This document shows, piece by piece, positions 42,778-51,900 of a stretch of DNA of 64,000 nucleotides. The stretch's first letter is position 1. Every line of letters starts with the position of its first letter. The notes under the pieces are model-generated. The model made no database searches and had not been told where the DNA came from. It saw only the letters and a list, made by a program, of their open reading frames with translations. The position numbers and the translations under genes were made by a program. Source of the stretch: Intestinicryptomonas porci (GTDB lineage Bacteria; Verrucomicrobiota; Verrucomicrobiia; Opitutales; Intestinicryptomonadaceae); the NCBI RefSeq assembly GCF_033971905.1, contig NZ_JALBUT010000006.1, positions 1-64,000 on the forward strand, given 5' to 3'.

Positions 42778-44235
42778 ATGGAAAACAAAAACCAAGAAAA
42801 AAAGAAGCTTACATTATCGCAAAAAATTTCCAGAACCGCCGAATTTTTCACTTTCGGAATCTGGTCTTCCGACATTCATGAGATGTCGAAATTCAAGGCA
42901 TCCGTCTATGCGCTTATGAGGGTCGTCTCAACCACGGTTTCGGGAATGCTGAAAAACAAAATTCCCGTGCAGGCGGCGTCGCTTTCATACACGACTTTGC
43001 TCGCGCTCGGGCCTCTCGTGGCGGTCGTCATCATATTTTCAGGAATGGTGTTTAAAGAGAAGGGCGACAGGTTTGTGTACGACAAAATAGTGGATGCCAT
43101 GGTGTTTGTAATGCCCGCAGTAAACGAAGTGGTTGAAACTCCGCCGCCGCACATACAAGAAAGCATTGACTTTGCAAAGCAAAAGCAGGAAGAAATCGCG
43201 GCTTCGGAAACGCGAATAAACCCCGAAATTCGCGCCCTGATTGCAAAAATTTCAAAAAGCAGCACTTCGCTAGGCATAATGGGCACTCTCACCGTCGTGT
43301 TTACATGCCTGCTTTTGTGCGTCAACATGGAATCGGCATTCAACACCGTCTGGGGGCTGCACAAAGGAAGGGGCTGGCTGATGAGATTTACGTTTTACTG
43401 GATGCTCATAACCTTCGGGGTTGTTTTGGGGCTATCGGGAATGACTTTCTTAACAGGCTCGCAGCTTGGCGAAATTTTTAAGAATATCCCTATAATTTCC
43501 GAATACGCGGGCTGGGGAACGAAGCTTGTGGGAATGGGCGCGCTGGTCGTGGCTCTTGCCCTGTTTTACAAGTGTATGCCGAACACATATGTAAAAACGG
43601 TTCCGTCTTTGATAGGGGCATTCATCGTGACGTGCCTTTTGCTTGCAAACAACAAGCTGTCGTTTTTATACATCGGCAAAGTCGTGGAACAGCAGAATTT
43701 TTACGGATACCTTGCAATAATACCCGTTGCAATGTTCAGCTTGTACATATTCTGGCTCTTCATACTAACGGGGGCGCAAATAACCTACGCGATACAAAAC
43801 ATCGACATGCTTTCAAGCGCGGAAAGCTGGAAGCGCACGGGAAGCCAAGTAAAGAGAATGCTCGCCCTTGCCGTATTTTCGGAAATCGCAAAGGCGTTTT
43901 ATAAAGAAGAACCTGCGCCCAATCTAAAAAGCCTCTGCGCTACGCTCGACATCCCGAAAATAGTGGCAAGCGCGTGCATAATGGTGCTTGTTGAAAAAGA
44001 TTTGATATGCGAAGTCGAAGACGAAAACGGAGAGCCTCGCTTCAAACCCGCTTTTGCACCCGACAGCATAACGCTTGCGAGGTTTTTCCAAATTCTCGGC
44101 GAAAACCCCGGAGACAATATCGTATCTTCCGACATCGCAAAGAGAAGCCATGCGGCGTCGTTTGCTATGGGAGTTTTCGCAAACCTTGCAAAAGGCGAAA
44201 ACATGCAAAAAACAATCAAGGATTTAACTATTTAA
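42778..44235 (+). CDS. YihY/BrkB-family inner membrane protein
   Basis: Polytopic membrane protein of the UPF0761/BrkB family, formerly annotated RNase BN; suggested to be a transporter, function unproven. The 485 residues contain the family core with IPVQAASLSYTTLLALGPLVAV, TVVFTCLLLCVNMESAFNTVWG, RFTFYWMLITFGVVLGLSG, LVALALFYKCMPNTYVKTVPSLIGAF and MFSLYIFWLFILTGAQITY. The N- and C-terminal soluble parts are long; the C-terminus (ASACIMVLVEKDLICEVEDE) resembles a winged helix. It is third gene of the nadK operon. Confidence 0.92.
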   Translation: MENKNQEKKKLTLSQKISRTAEFFTFGIWSSDIHEMSKFKASVYALMRVVSTTVSGMLKNKIPVQAASLSYTTLLALGPLVAVVIIFSGMVFKEKGDRFVYDKIVDAMVFVMPAVNEVVETPPPHIQESIDFAKQKQEEIAASETRINPEIRALIAKISKSSTSLGIMGTLTVVFTCLLLCVNMESAFNTVWGLHKGRGWLMRFTFYWMLITFGVVLGLSGMTFLTGSQLGEIFKNIPIISEYAGWGTKLVGMGALVVALALFYKCMPNTYVKTVPSLIGAFIVTCLLLANNKLSFLYIGKVVEQQNFYGYLAIIPVAMFSLYIFWLFILTGAQITYAIQNIDMLSSAESWKRTGSQVKRMLALAVFSEIAKAFYKEEPAPNLKSLCATLDIPKIVASACIMVLVEKDLICEVEDENGEPRFKPAFAPDSITLARFFQILGENPGDNIVSSDIAKRSHAASFAMGVFANLAKGENMQKTIKDLTI

Positions 44236-44236
44236 A

Positions 44237-44872
44237 ATGGATATTTTTGAACTCCGCAACGAATACAAAAAAGGCTCGCTCGACAGGGGCGATTTAAGCG
44301 AAAACCCGTTTGCCCAATTTAAGAAGTGGTTTGACGAGGCAATGCACTGCAAGCTCGAAGAGCCAAACGCAATGGATGTAGCAACCGTAAACGAAAACGG
44401 CGAACCCGACATACGGACGGTGCTTCTGAAATCGTGGGACGAAAAGGGATTTGTGTTTTTCACGAACTACGAATCCTCAAAGGCGCGCGACATCGCAAAA
44501 AACAGCAATGTCGCAATCCATTTTCTGTGGCTCGGGCTCGAACGCCAGCTGAAGATTTTGGGAAGAGCTGAAAAAATAAGCGCGCTCGAATCCTTGCGCT
44601 ACTTTGTCTCACGCCCGACCGACAGCAGGCTCGGCGCATGGGTTTCGCACCAAAGCAAGGTTATAACATCGCGCTCAATTTTGGAAATGAAGTTTGACGA
44701 GATGAAGCGCAAATTCGCAAACGGCAAAATCCCACTGCCCGACTTTTGGGGCGGATACAGAGTAGTTCCGCACACATTTGAATTTTGGCAGGGAAGACCG
44801 AGCAGACTGCATGACCGCTTCCGATACAAACTAAGCGAAAACGGTTGGCAAATAGACCGCCTTTCGCCTTAG
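44237..44872 (+). CDS. pdxH: pyridoxamine 5'-phosphate oxidase
   Basis: FMN-dependent oxidation of PNP or PMP to pyridoxal 5'-phosphate. The 211 residues match the family from MDIFELRNEYKKGSLDRGDL through NAMDVATVNENGEPDIRTVLLK, FFTNYESSKARDIAKN (FMN phosphate binding), RQLKILGRAEKIS and SRLGAWVSHQSKVI to WGGYRVVPHTFEFWQGRPSRLHDRFRY, the PNPOx C-terminal dimerisation block. All are intact. It starts 1 bp after the yihY-like gene and ends the operon at a terminator. Confidence 0.96.
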   Translation: MDIFELRNEYKKGSLDRGDLSENPFAQFKKWFDEAMHCKLEEPNAMDVATVNENGEPDIRTVLLKSWDEKGFVFFTNYESSKARDIAKNSNVAIHFLWLGLERQLKILGRAEKISALESLRYFVSRPTDSRLGAWVSHQSKVITSRSILEMKFDEMKRKFANGKIPLPDFWGGYRVVPHTFEFWQGRPSRLHDRFRYKLSENGWQIDRLSP

Positions 44873-44883
44873 CAACACAAAAG

Positions 44884-44910
44884 AAAGCCCCGTTATTACG
44901 GGGCTTTTCA
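44884..44910. terminator. bidirectional terminator between pdxH and glnB
   Basis: AAAGCCCCG pairs with CGGGGCTTT around TTATTA; it lies between convergent genes with a T-rich end on the plus strand. Confidence 0.88.
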
Positions 44911-44932
44911 GCAGTTAAAAACTTTTAGCACC

Positions 44933-45271
44933 TTACAAAGCCGACATCCCGCGCTCGCCCGTGCGTATGCGCACAACATCGTCAACGGGCATGACAAAGA
45001 TTTTGCCGTCTCCTATTTTGCCCGTTTTTGCGGACTTCATTATGGTATCGACAACCTTGTCAGCCAAGTCAGACGGAACGCAAATATCCAAAACAAGCTT
45101 GGGCAAAAGCTCGCTTGTGTATTCGCTGCCCCTGTAAATTTCAGAATGCCCTTTCTGGCGGCCGAAACCCTTTACTTCCGTGACAGTCATTCCTTCAACG
45201 CCGATTTCAGCAAGCCCCGCCTTTACTTCTTCCAGCTTGAAAGGCTTTATTATCGCTTTTATCATTTTCAT
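44933..45271 (-). CDS. glnB: nitrogen regulatory protein P-II
   Basis: Trimeric signal protein that reports 2-oxoglutarate, ATP/ADP and glutamine status. The 112 residues start MKMIKAIIKPFKLEEVKAGL. The T-loop RGSEYTSELLPK carries Tyr51, the classical uridylylation site, and the C-terminal signature TGKIGDGKIFVMPVDDVVRIRTGE is complete. No amtB is adjacent, so GlnB versus GlnK cannot be told. Its likely target in this window is the type III glutamine synthetase at 22170, by inference only. Confidence 0.94.
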   Translation of the reverse strand: MKMIKAIIKPFKLEEVKAGLAEIGVEGMTVTEVKGFGRQKGHSEIYRGSEYTSELLPKLVLDICVPSDLADKVVDTIMKSAKTGKIGDGKIFVMPVDDVVRIRTGERGMSAL

Positions 45272-45332
45272 AATTCGTCTATTTTTTTATTATAATTTTG
45301 CAAGTGCAAGCTTTTTAAACCCAAAAAATTCA

Positions 45333-46109
45333 TCATTCTTTCAAAAACACCGCGTACTTGTTTTTTCCGTCCTCAAAAATTTTGTTTTCCGCGCCGTAGG
45401 CAAACTTTAAATTTTCGGAAGTCAAAACGCATTTCGGCTCGCCGAACGCGAAAATTTCGCCGTCCCTTAAAAGGGCGATTTTATCCGCATGCTGGCTTGC
45501 CAAATTGACGTCGTGCAAAATCGCAAGAACTGACGTTTTGGCGTCGGCAAATTTTTTTACGGCAGACATCGCCAAGTTTGAGTTTTTCGGGTCGAGGTTT
45601 GAATTAGGCTCGTCGAGCATCAAAAGCGTCCCTGCCCTGCCGCACGCACCTATCTGGCAAAGAGCCCTCGCAAGCTCGACCCTGCGCCGCTCCCCGCCTG
45701 AAAGCCTTGTGAAAACCCTGCCTTCAAATCCCGACATTCCGACTGCCGAAAGGGCGTTTTTGGCGATAAAAATATCCTCTTTTGATGCGAAAAATCCGCC
45801 ACGCGCATACCTGCCAAGCAGTACAAAGTCGAGAACAGAGCTTTCAAAATTAAATTCGCTGTCCTGCATCAATGCCGACCTTATTTTTGCAAGCTCCGAA
45901 GGCGAATATCCGCCCAAAGGTTTTCCCGAAAGCAAAACCCTGCCTTTTTGGGGTTTTTCCAAGCCGCAAATGACTTTAAACAAAGTGCTTTTTCCCGCGC
46001 CGTTAGCTCCCAAAACCGCGACAAATTCGCCGTCTTCAACGCAAAAATCCACGTTCTTCAAAACAGGATTTTCCCCGTAAGAAAATGACAAATTTTCGAC
46101 TTTAAGCAT
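45333..46109 (-). CDS. ABC transporter ATP-binding protein (FecE/BtuD type)
   Basis: Cytoplasmic ATPase of an importer for iron chelates, haem or vitamin B12. The 258 residues have Walker A LGANGAGKSTLFKVI, Q-loop around ALMQDSEFNFESSVLD, the signature LSGGERRRVELARAL, Walker B TLLMLDEPNSNLD and the His switch ILHDVNLASQHAD. The start overlaps the permease gene by 8 bp, so the two are translationally coupled. The ligand is not recognisable; cobalamin, haem and ferric siderophore systems share this architecture. Confidence 0.92.
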   Translation of the reverse strand: MLKVENLSFSYGENPVLKNVDFCVEDGEFVAVLGANGAGKSTLFKVICGLEKPQKGRVLLSGKPLGGYSPSELAKIRSALMQDSEFNFESSVLDFVLLGRYARGGFFASKEDIFIAKNALSAVGMSGFEGRVFTRLSGGERRRVELARALCQIGACGRAGTLLMLDEPNSNLDPKNSNLAMSAVKKFADAKTSVLAILHDVNLASQHADKIALLRDGEIFAFGEPKCVLTSENLKFAYGAENKIFEDGKNKYAVFLKE

Positions 46110-47085
46110 TCGCGCCCCTCCTTAACAAATACAAGAAAAACGGCGCACCCAAAAGCGCGGTCACAACTCCTATCGGGACGGAATCAAGCGGGGAAGCAAG
46201 CCTTGAAACTATGTCGGAAAATACTACAAGGCACGCTCCCGACACTGCGGAAAAAGGCAGAAGGGTTCGATTGTCGGGGCTTGTAAGCATTCTGCAAACA
46301 TGGGGCACTACAAGCCCGACAAAGCCTATTATTCCGCAAATGGCAACCGCGCATGCCGCCATGACCGCGGCGGCACAAATTGAAATTCTTTGGAGAGACT
46401 TTACGCTTGCGCCCGACAAATACGCGTTGTCGGAACCAAGCATGAGCATGTTGAGCCCCCTCGAATTAAGAAATAGCAGAAGCCATGACAAAACGCCGAA
46501 AAAAGACGCGACCAAAATCTCCCCCCAAGAACAGTTTTCAAGAGAGCCGAGCGTCCAGAAAACAAACCCCTTCACGCCCGCCTCGCGGACGCCGTACATG
46601 ATAAATCCGACAAGCGCGCCGCAAAAAGCGTTTATTGCAATGCCCGCAAGAAGCATTGAAAAAGCCGAAAGCCTGCCGTTTATCCTGCCGAGACGCCAAA
46701 TGGCAAATGTCGCCAAAAGCCCGAAAACAAGGGCTGAAATTTGAACGGAAATTGCAAAAACGCCGAAATTTACGGCAACCGCAGCCCCAAGAGCCGCCCC
46801 TGAGCTAACCCCAGTAATTGAAGGATCCGCAAGAGGATTTCTAAAAAGAGCCTGCATGGCAACCCCCGCGCTTGCAAGCATTGCGCCGCAAAATATTCCC
46901 GCAACCAAACGGGGAAGGCGGACATCGAATATTATCGCCCCCAGTGTTTCGTCAATATTCTTTCCCGCAAGGACTGCAAAAATGTCGGAATACGATATTT
47001 CCTTTAAGCCCACACCGAGGGAAACCGCGCTTAAAAAAACCAACAACGCGCAAGATGAAGTGAAAAAAATCCAAAATCCGCGCAC
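46102..47085 (-). CDS. FecCD-family ABC permease
   Basis: Inner-membrane permease of the BtuC/FecCD family, 327 residues with about ten hydrophobic helices. Family blocks include DVRLPRLVAGIFCGAMLASAG, MQALFRNPLADPSITGVSSG, GIIGFVGLVVPHVCRML and the C-terminal SRLASPLDSVPIGVVTALLGAPFFLYLL. It lies between infA (13 bp upstream) and the ATPase gene (8-bp overlap). No periplasmic binding protein gene is in the neighbourhood; it must be encoded elsewhere or shared. The substrate is probably an iron chelate, haem or cobalamin. Confidence 0.93.
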   Translation of the reverse strand: MRGFWIFFTSSCALLVFLSAVSLGVGLKEISYSDIFAVLAGKNIDETLGAIIFDVRLPRLVAGIFCGAMLASAGVAMQALFRNPLADPSITGVSSGAALGAAVAVNFGVFAISVQISALVFGLLATFAIWRLGRINGRLSAFSMLLAGIAINAFCGALVGFIMYGVREAGVKGFVFWTLGSLENCSWGEILVASFFGVLSWLLLFLNSRGLNMLMLGSDNAYLSGASVKSLQRISICAAAVMAACAVAICGIIGFVGLVVPHVCRMLTSPDNRTLLPFSAVSGACLVVFSDIVSRLASPLDSVPIGVVTALLGAPFFLYLLRRGANA

Positions 47086-47098
47086 GCTTGGAGGCTTT

Positions 47099-47380
47099 CT
47101 ACCTAAACGTCTTGCGCGGCGCGAACCCCGCTTTTGCGGGAGCCGCGGGACGCGCGGCAGGTTCGTTTGAGCGCATTCTGTAAACTATGCGCGCCTTTTC
47201 GATGTCTTGTGGAGTCATCTCCATCTTTACCCTGTCGCCGACAGTGAGCTTTATGAAGTTCTTGCGCAATTTTCCCGAAATGTGCGCAAGCACCATATGC
47301 CCGTTGGGCAGTTCGACACGAAACATTGTGCCGGGAAGCACCGACACCACTTTACCTTCTACTTCTACGCAGTCTGACAT
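47099..47380 (-). CDS. infA: translation initiation factor IF-1 with C-terminal extension
   Basis: Binds the ribosomal A site during initiation. The OB-fold core is complete: VEVEGKVVSVLPGTMFRVELPNG, HMVLAHISGKLRKNFIKLTVGDRV and PQDIEKARIVYR. The family norm is about 72 residues; here there are 93, with an added Ala/Pro/Arg-rich tail after about residue 71. The usual acidic start differs slightly (MSDCVEVEG). It is the first gene of a minus-strand group with the FecCD-type transporter, an unusual neighbour. No Shine-Dalgarno is visible. Confidence 0.93.
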   Translation of the reverse strand: MSDCVEVEGKVVSVLPGTMFRVELPNGHMVLAHISGKLRKNFIKLTVGDRVKMEMTPQDIEKARIVYRMRSNEPAARPAAPAKAGFAPRKTFR

Positions 47381-47464
47381 TTAAAATATATTGATATTTT
47401 TCGTATAATTCTTTCTATTTGTGCTTGTTATACCCAAATAGTCAAGATTTTTTAAAAAAATAAG

Positions 47465-48022
47465 ATGAAAGACAAGCCTTTCCCTGAATGCCCCTTTGAG
47501 CCTCTGCGCCATTCATTTTTAAACAAAGACGACGAATTTTTCATGAAGCTTGCCTACAACCAGGCACTGAAAGCATGGAATATCGGAGAGGTCCCAGTGG
47601 GCGCAGTCATAGAATACGGCGGAGAAGTTGTCGCGCAGGCACACAACATGGTGGAAACCCTGCAAGACCCGACGGCGCACGCCGAAATTCTGGCAATCAC
47701 GCAAGCGGCGAAAAACATCGGCGACTGGCGGCTTAACGGCTCCACTTTATACGTCACAAAAGAGCCGTGCCCCATGTGTTCGGGAGCGTGCGTTATGAGC
47801 AGGATAAGCCGCGTGGTTTTCGGCGCGCCCGACCCCAAAATGGGATTTTTGGGGGGAGCCGCAAAAATTCATGAAACATCGGGGCTTAACCACAAGGTGG
47901 TTGTTTCCGATTTAGTCTTAAAAGACGAATGTGTGGAACTCATAAAAACCTACTTCGCCTTAAAACGAAAAATATCAAAACCCGAAACAGAAAAGGATGA
48001 ATACGATGAATTATCGCGTTAA
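47465..48022 (+). CDS. tadA: tRNA(Arg) adenosine-34 deaminase
   Basis: Converts A34 to inosine in tRNA-Arg(ACG). The 185 residues include a 25-residue N-terminal extension, then YNQALKAWNIGEVPVGAVIE, the HAE motif (TAHAEILAI, zinc His and proton-shuttle Glu) and PCPMCSGAC with the two zinc Cys; MGFLGGAAKIHE is the usual C-terminal block. The 3' end overlaps the superoxide dismutase gene by 17 bp. No Shine-Dalgarno precedes the ATG, which follows an A-rich run. Confidence 0.95.
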   Translation: MKDKPFPECPFEPLRHSFLNKDDEFFMKLAYNQALKAWNIGEVPVGAVIEYGGEVVAQAHNMVETLQDPTAHAEILAITQAAKNIGDWRLNGSTLYVTKEPCPMCSGACVMSRISRVVFGAPDPKMGFLGGAAKIHETSGLNHKVVVSDLVLKDECVELIKTYFALKRKISKPETEKDEYDELSR

Positions 48023-48731
48023 AAAAACAATCTCAATATTAGCTTTATTTGTCACAGCCATTCCGATTTTGTTCGGGACGGAAAAAGGCAACAAAATGAA
48101 ATACGAATTAAAATCTCTCCCCTACTCTTACGAAGCGCTCGAACCCTATATCGACGCCGAAACCGTAAAACTGCACCACGACAAGCACCAGGCGGCATAC
48201 GTCGCCAAGCTTAACGCCGCGCTCGAATCCGCGCCCGAATTTGACGCGCCTGAATGCATGAGAAAACTCCTGTCAAACCTAAGCGATGTTCCCGAAAAAA
48301 TCAGAAACGCAGTGCGCAACAACGGCGGCGGGGCGTTTAACCATGTATTTTACTGGGAAGGTCTTTCTCCCGACAAAACAGAGCCTTGTGCGGAATTCAA
48401 GGAAGCTATCGAAAGGGATTTTGGCTCCGTTGAAAAATTCAAGGAAGAAATGTCAAACGCCGCAGTCAACCGGTTCGGCAGTGGCTGGGCTTGGCTTGTC
48501 CTTACGAAAGAAGGCAAACTCAAAGTTGTGGCAACTCCAAACCAAGACTGCCCCGTAATGGGCGAAATAGCCAATACCTGCGGCTCAACGCCGATTTTCT
48601 GCATAGACGTATGGGAACACGCCTACTATTTGAAATACAAAAACCTGCGCCCCGAATATGTGAAAAACATATGGAACATAGTCAACTGGCAGGAGCTCTG
48701 CAAAAGATACAAAGAAGCGTTGAAAAAATAA
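48006..48731 (+). CDS. Mn/Fe superoxide dismutase with probable export signal
   Basis: Dismutates superoxide. The catalytic part starts at YELKSLPYSYEALEPYID and carries all metal ligands: His in TVKLHHDKHQAAY, His in NNGGGAFNHVFYW, Asp and His in DVWEHAYYLKY. GGGAFNH and the PNQDCP segment lean towards the Mn or cambialistic type. The protein begins with a basic, hydrophobic stretch (NYRVKKTISILALFVTAIPILFG) that looks like a Sec signal or membrane anchor. I choose the ATG at 48006 because AAGGA lies 9 bp before it; the ATG at 47997 has no room for a ribosome site. An internal start at 48096 would give a cytosolic enzyme but lacks any site. It overlaps tadA by 17 bp. Confidence 0.92.
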   Translation: MNYRVKKTISILALFVTAIPILFGTEKGNKMKYELKSLPYSYEALEPYIDAETVKLHHDKHQAAYVAKLNAALESAPEFDAPECMRKLLSNLSDVPEKIRNAVRNNGGGAFNHVFYWEGLSPDKTEPCAEFKEAIERDFGSVEKFKEEMSNAAVNRFGSGWAWLVLTKEGKLKVVATPNQDCPVMGEIANTCGSTPIFCIDVWEHAYYLKYKNLRPEYVKNIWNIVNWQELCKRYKEALKK

Positions 48732-48754
48732 ATTCATTCCATCGAAAGACAAAG

Positions 48755-48783
48755 ACCGGCAAATAAAAAATGCCGGTTTTTTG
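48755..48783 (+). terminator. terminator of the tadA-sod pair
   Basis: ACCGGCA pairs with TGCCGGT around an A-rich loop, followed by six T. Confidence 0.9.
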
Positions 48784-48828
48784 TTGAATACCCTAAAACT
48801 TTCCCTATTCAAAAAGCGTTTATAAAAC

Positions 48829-48857
48829 TTGACAGGAAAGTTGCATATTTTTAATCT
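48829..48857 (+). promoter_or_regulatory. promoter of the Ig-domain surface protein gene
   Basis: A consensus TTGACA (48829-48834) and TAATCT (48852-48857) are separated by exactly 17 bp, giving a leader of about 40 nt before the ATG at 48904. Confidence 0.6.
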
Positions 48858-48903
48858 AATAAATGAAATAGAAAAAATTCGGATTATTTAACCTTTTAGA
48901 TTT

Positions 48904-51900
48904 ATGAAAAAGAAAAATTACTCCAAAAAAATCATGGCGCTGTCATTGATACCTCTGTCGGCAATGGCAACAACCTACACCAATCAGACGCTTACAAGCA
49001 AAACAATATCCGTCACCCCAACGATGTCGGATATTTACAAGAATTGTAAAATTACTTCGGCAAATACATCGGCGGGCTTTATTTCCTACAAGGGCGGCGC
49101 GGCGGCAGGCAACAGTGCAAGCTTGACGTTCGACGCCACAACGCTAAAGCCTGCGTCCGTAAGCAAGTCATATCCTTTTATCAATTTGCCCGCAGCGAAT
49201 TTCAATTCATCGTCGGTTGAAATTTCTTTCATAAACGGCACTACCGCGTCTTACGGCAAAATAACGGCATCCACAGGCTATATGTCGGCAAAGGCGGCTC
49301 CGATTACAATTGGTCAAGGTACTCCAGAAACTGCAAACCCCGCCTACATAACTTTGAACATCGAAGGCGGCTCTAAAGTTTTGGCGGGAGCGTTTATTTT
49401 GGGCGATTGTTATAACAGTAGTAAGAATACGGAAGATAAAAATCCGCACCGCGAATACACTTTAAACATGCAGGGGACAAGCGGCAAAACAAGCTCCTTT
49501 GAAGTTTACACATTTGCGATGTACCACGGAGCGGCAAATCCTGCCTCATACCCGAACTTCCAATCCGACAGCATTGTAAACATGTTCGGCTATTCCACAA
49601 TCAAGACGGGCAGCACATTTATAGTTTCGCACTCGCCAAACGCCTCTGAAGGTAACGCATCTGTATTGGCGACGGGAAATTACAACACCATTGACGTCAA
49701 AACCAATTTCCAAATCGGCACCAAGTCGGGGAAAAGCGGAGGTCTCGCTTCAATCGAAATGGAGGGCGACTATAATAAAATTTTGGCAAACGGCAACCTC
49801 TTCGCCTTGGGCGGTTCATCGCAAACCGGCGGCGAAAACATGGTATATGTCGAAGGGAATAACAATGAGGTTTATTCAAAGGCAAACATTCAAGTCGGCT
49901 ATTCCAACGACAGAGAGGGCGGCTTCAACGAATTCGTAGTTGAAGGCGACAACAATAAAATAGAAGCAGGCACGTCTTTTTACGTCGGCTATGGCTCCAA
50001 CCAAAGCGGCGGCAAAAATTCCGCGTCCATAAGGGGCGAAAAGATCGATTTCCGCGTAGGCGGCATAGCCACAAGCGGAGAAAGATATATCAAAGTCGGC
50101 TACGGCTCCAGCCAAAGCGGCGGCACAAACACTTTGGAAGTTATAGGTACTTCATACGCTTACGAAACTTATATAGAATCTAAGGACATTGGAACTCCTA
50201 AAAAGTATTCCCAAACGCCAATGACAGTATATGCGAACGTAAGAATTTGTGGAGACAAATTTGACAATGGCGACATACTGCTTGCTTATGTCGGAGACGA
50301 ACTTCGCGGCAAACAAACAATAAGCAAAATAAAAGACGTAAACGATATAAATAAAAACAAAAACAAAGAAGACGAAGTATCTGTTGCCAATATTTCAATA
50401 AATGTTGCTAAAAATGGAGAAACAATTATATTTAAAATTTATGACACATCAGAAAAGAGATTGTATCAAACATATAACTCTTTAGTCTCTACAATCGGTG
50501 ACAAAACATATACCTCCACAAATGCGTTTACCATAGATGCAGAATTAAACGGCATCAGAACGAACTCCATCCGCATTGGCAACACCAACGCAACAAGCGG
50601 TACAAACATTGTGGTATTCAAGAGTACAGATATTACACCTTTTCTTGATGAATACTCAAACTCAAGTATTCATAGAAAGCCAATGCTTCTAAACTTCTTT
50701 TCAAACGATTCTATCGTAATTTACGGTTCGCAAAAAGAAGGTTCAACCGTTTACAATGAATTGCGTTTTGAAAACAATGTCGGCGCATTTGTAAATGGCG
50801 ATAATAACCATGGGGCAAATATCAATATGTCCATAGCTTCCGATAATAACATAAAGGGCGGCACGACAAAGTTTGTTTTGGCAAATACAACCGACAATGC
50901 AAACTGTGGCAACATAGTAAGAATTTGGGGGCTTTATGTTGGCAACACCAACACAACAGGAGGTGAAGCGATTTTGGAATTAGATGGGTCCGGCACAATA
51001 GTTTCTGCTGACGATTACCTGAGGCTCTCCGCAGGCGCGGGTACAACCTTTGAAAAACCCAAAGGAGGGCATTTGATATTCAAGCCATCAAAATACGGCA
51101 TATCAACTCTCAAATTTAACAAGATACTTGACATATCGGGGTTGATGACAATCGACTTTTCAAACTTAAAAGATATGTCATCAAAAGAAGACGCAGAATT
51201 TGCGACAAACTTCTTCTACAAAAACCAAAACGATAAGGGCATAAAAATTGACGAATCCCTTAAAACAATGTGGGACGAAGGCAGATTTCGCATTTTGGAC
51301 GTAAACGGCAATGAAATGGCATTGCAATATTTTGAAGCTACAGACGAATATCCCGCATATTTTTACTATAAGGACGAATCATATGGTTTTGAACTCACAA
51401 TAGACCTTAGATATGACAGTGCTACAATGCACTTTTCAAGAATAAAACCAAAACCCATCTCAATAGAATTTCAACCCGAAAGCCTTGAAAAATTCGCAAA
51501 CGAAGACGTATTTTTCGATGTAAGAGTTTCGGGAACAAACCCAACGTACCAATGGCAATATTCGGCGGACAACATCACATGGGTTGACATTGAAGGCGCA
51601 ACAAATTCTTTCTTGGAAATCCCCTCTGCGGCGGAATCGGATGTGGGTTATTACAGATGCATTGTATCCAACTCCTTTGGTTCTGAAATAAGCGATTCAG
51701 CGGAACTTTCCATAAAGCCATCTCCATTCCAAACAAATCCAAAAGACATAACAATAAATTACGATGGGAAGAAAAATCCCACTGTTAAGTTTTCTCTCTC
51801 TTTGAAAGATGGAATAGGAACAGATGGCAATAACCCTTACGAATGGCAAGTAAAAGAGTATGACTTTGATGGCGACGAATATTTTGATTGGACACCTGTA

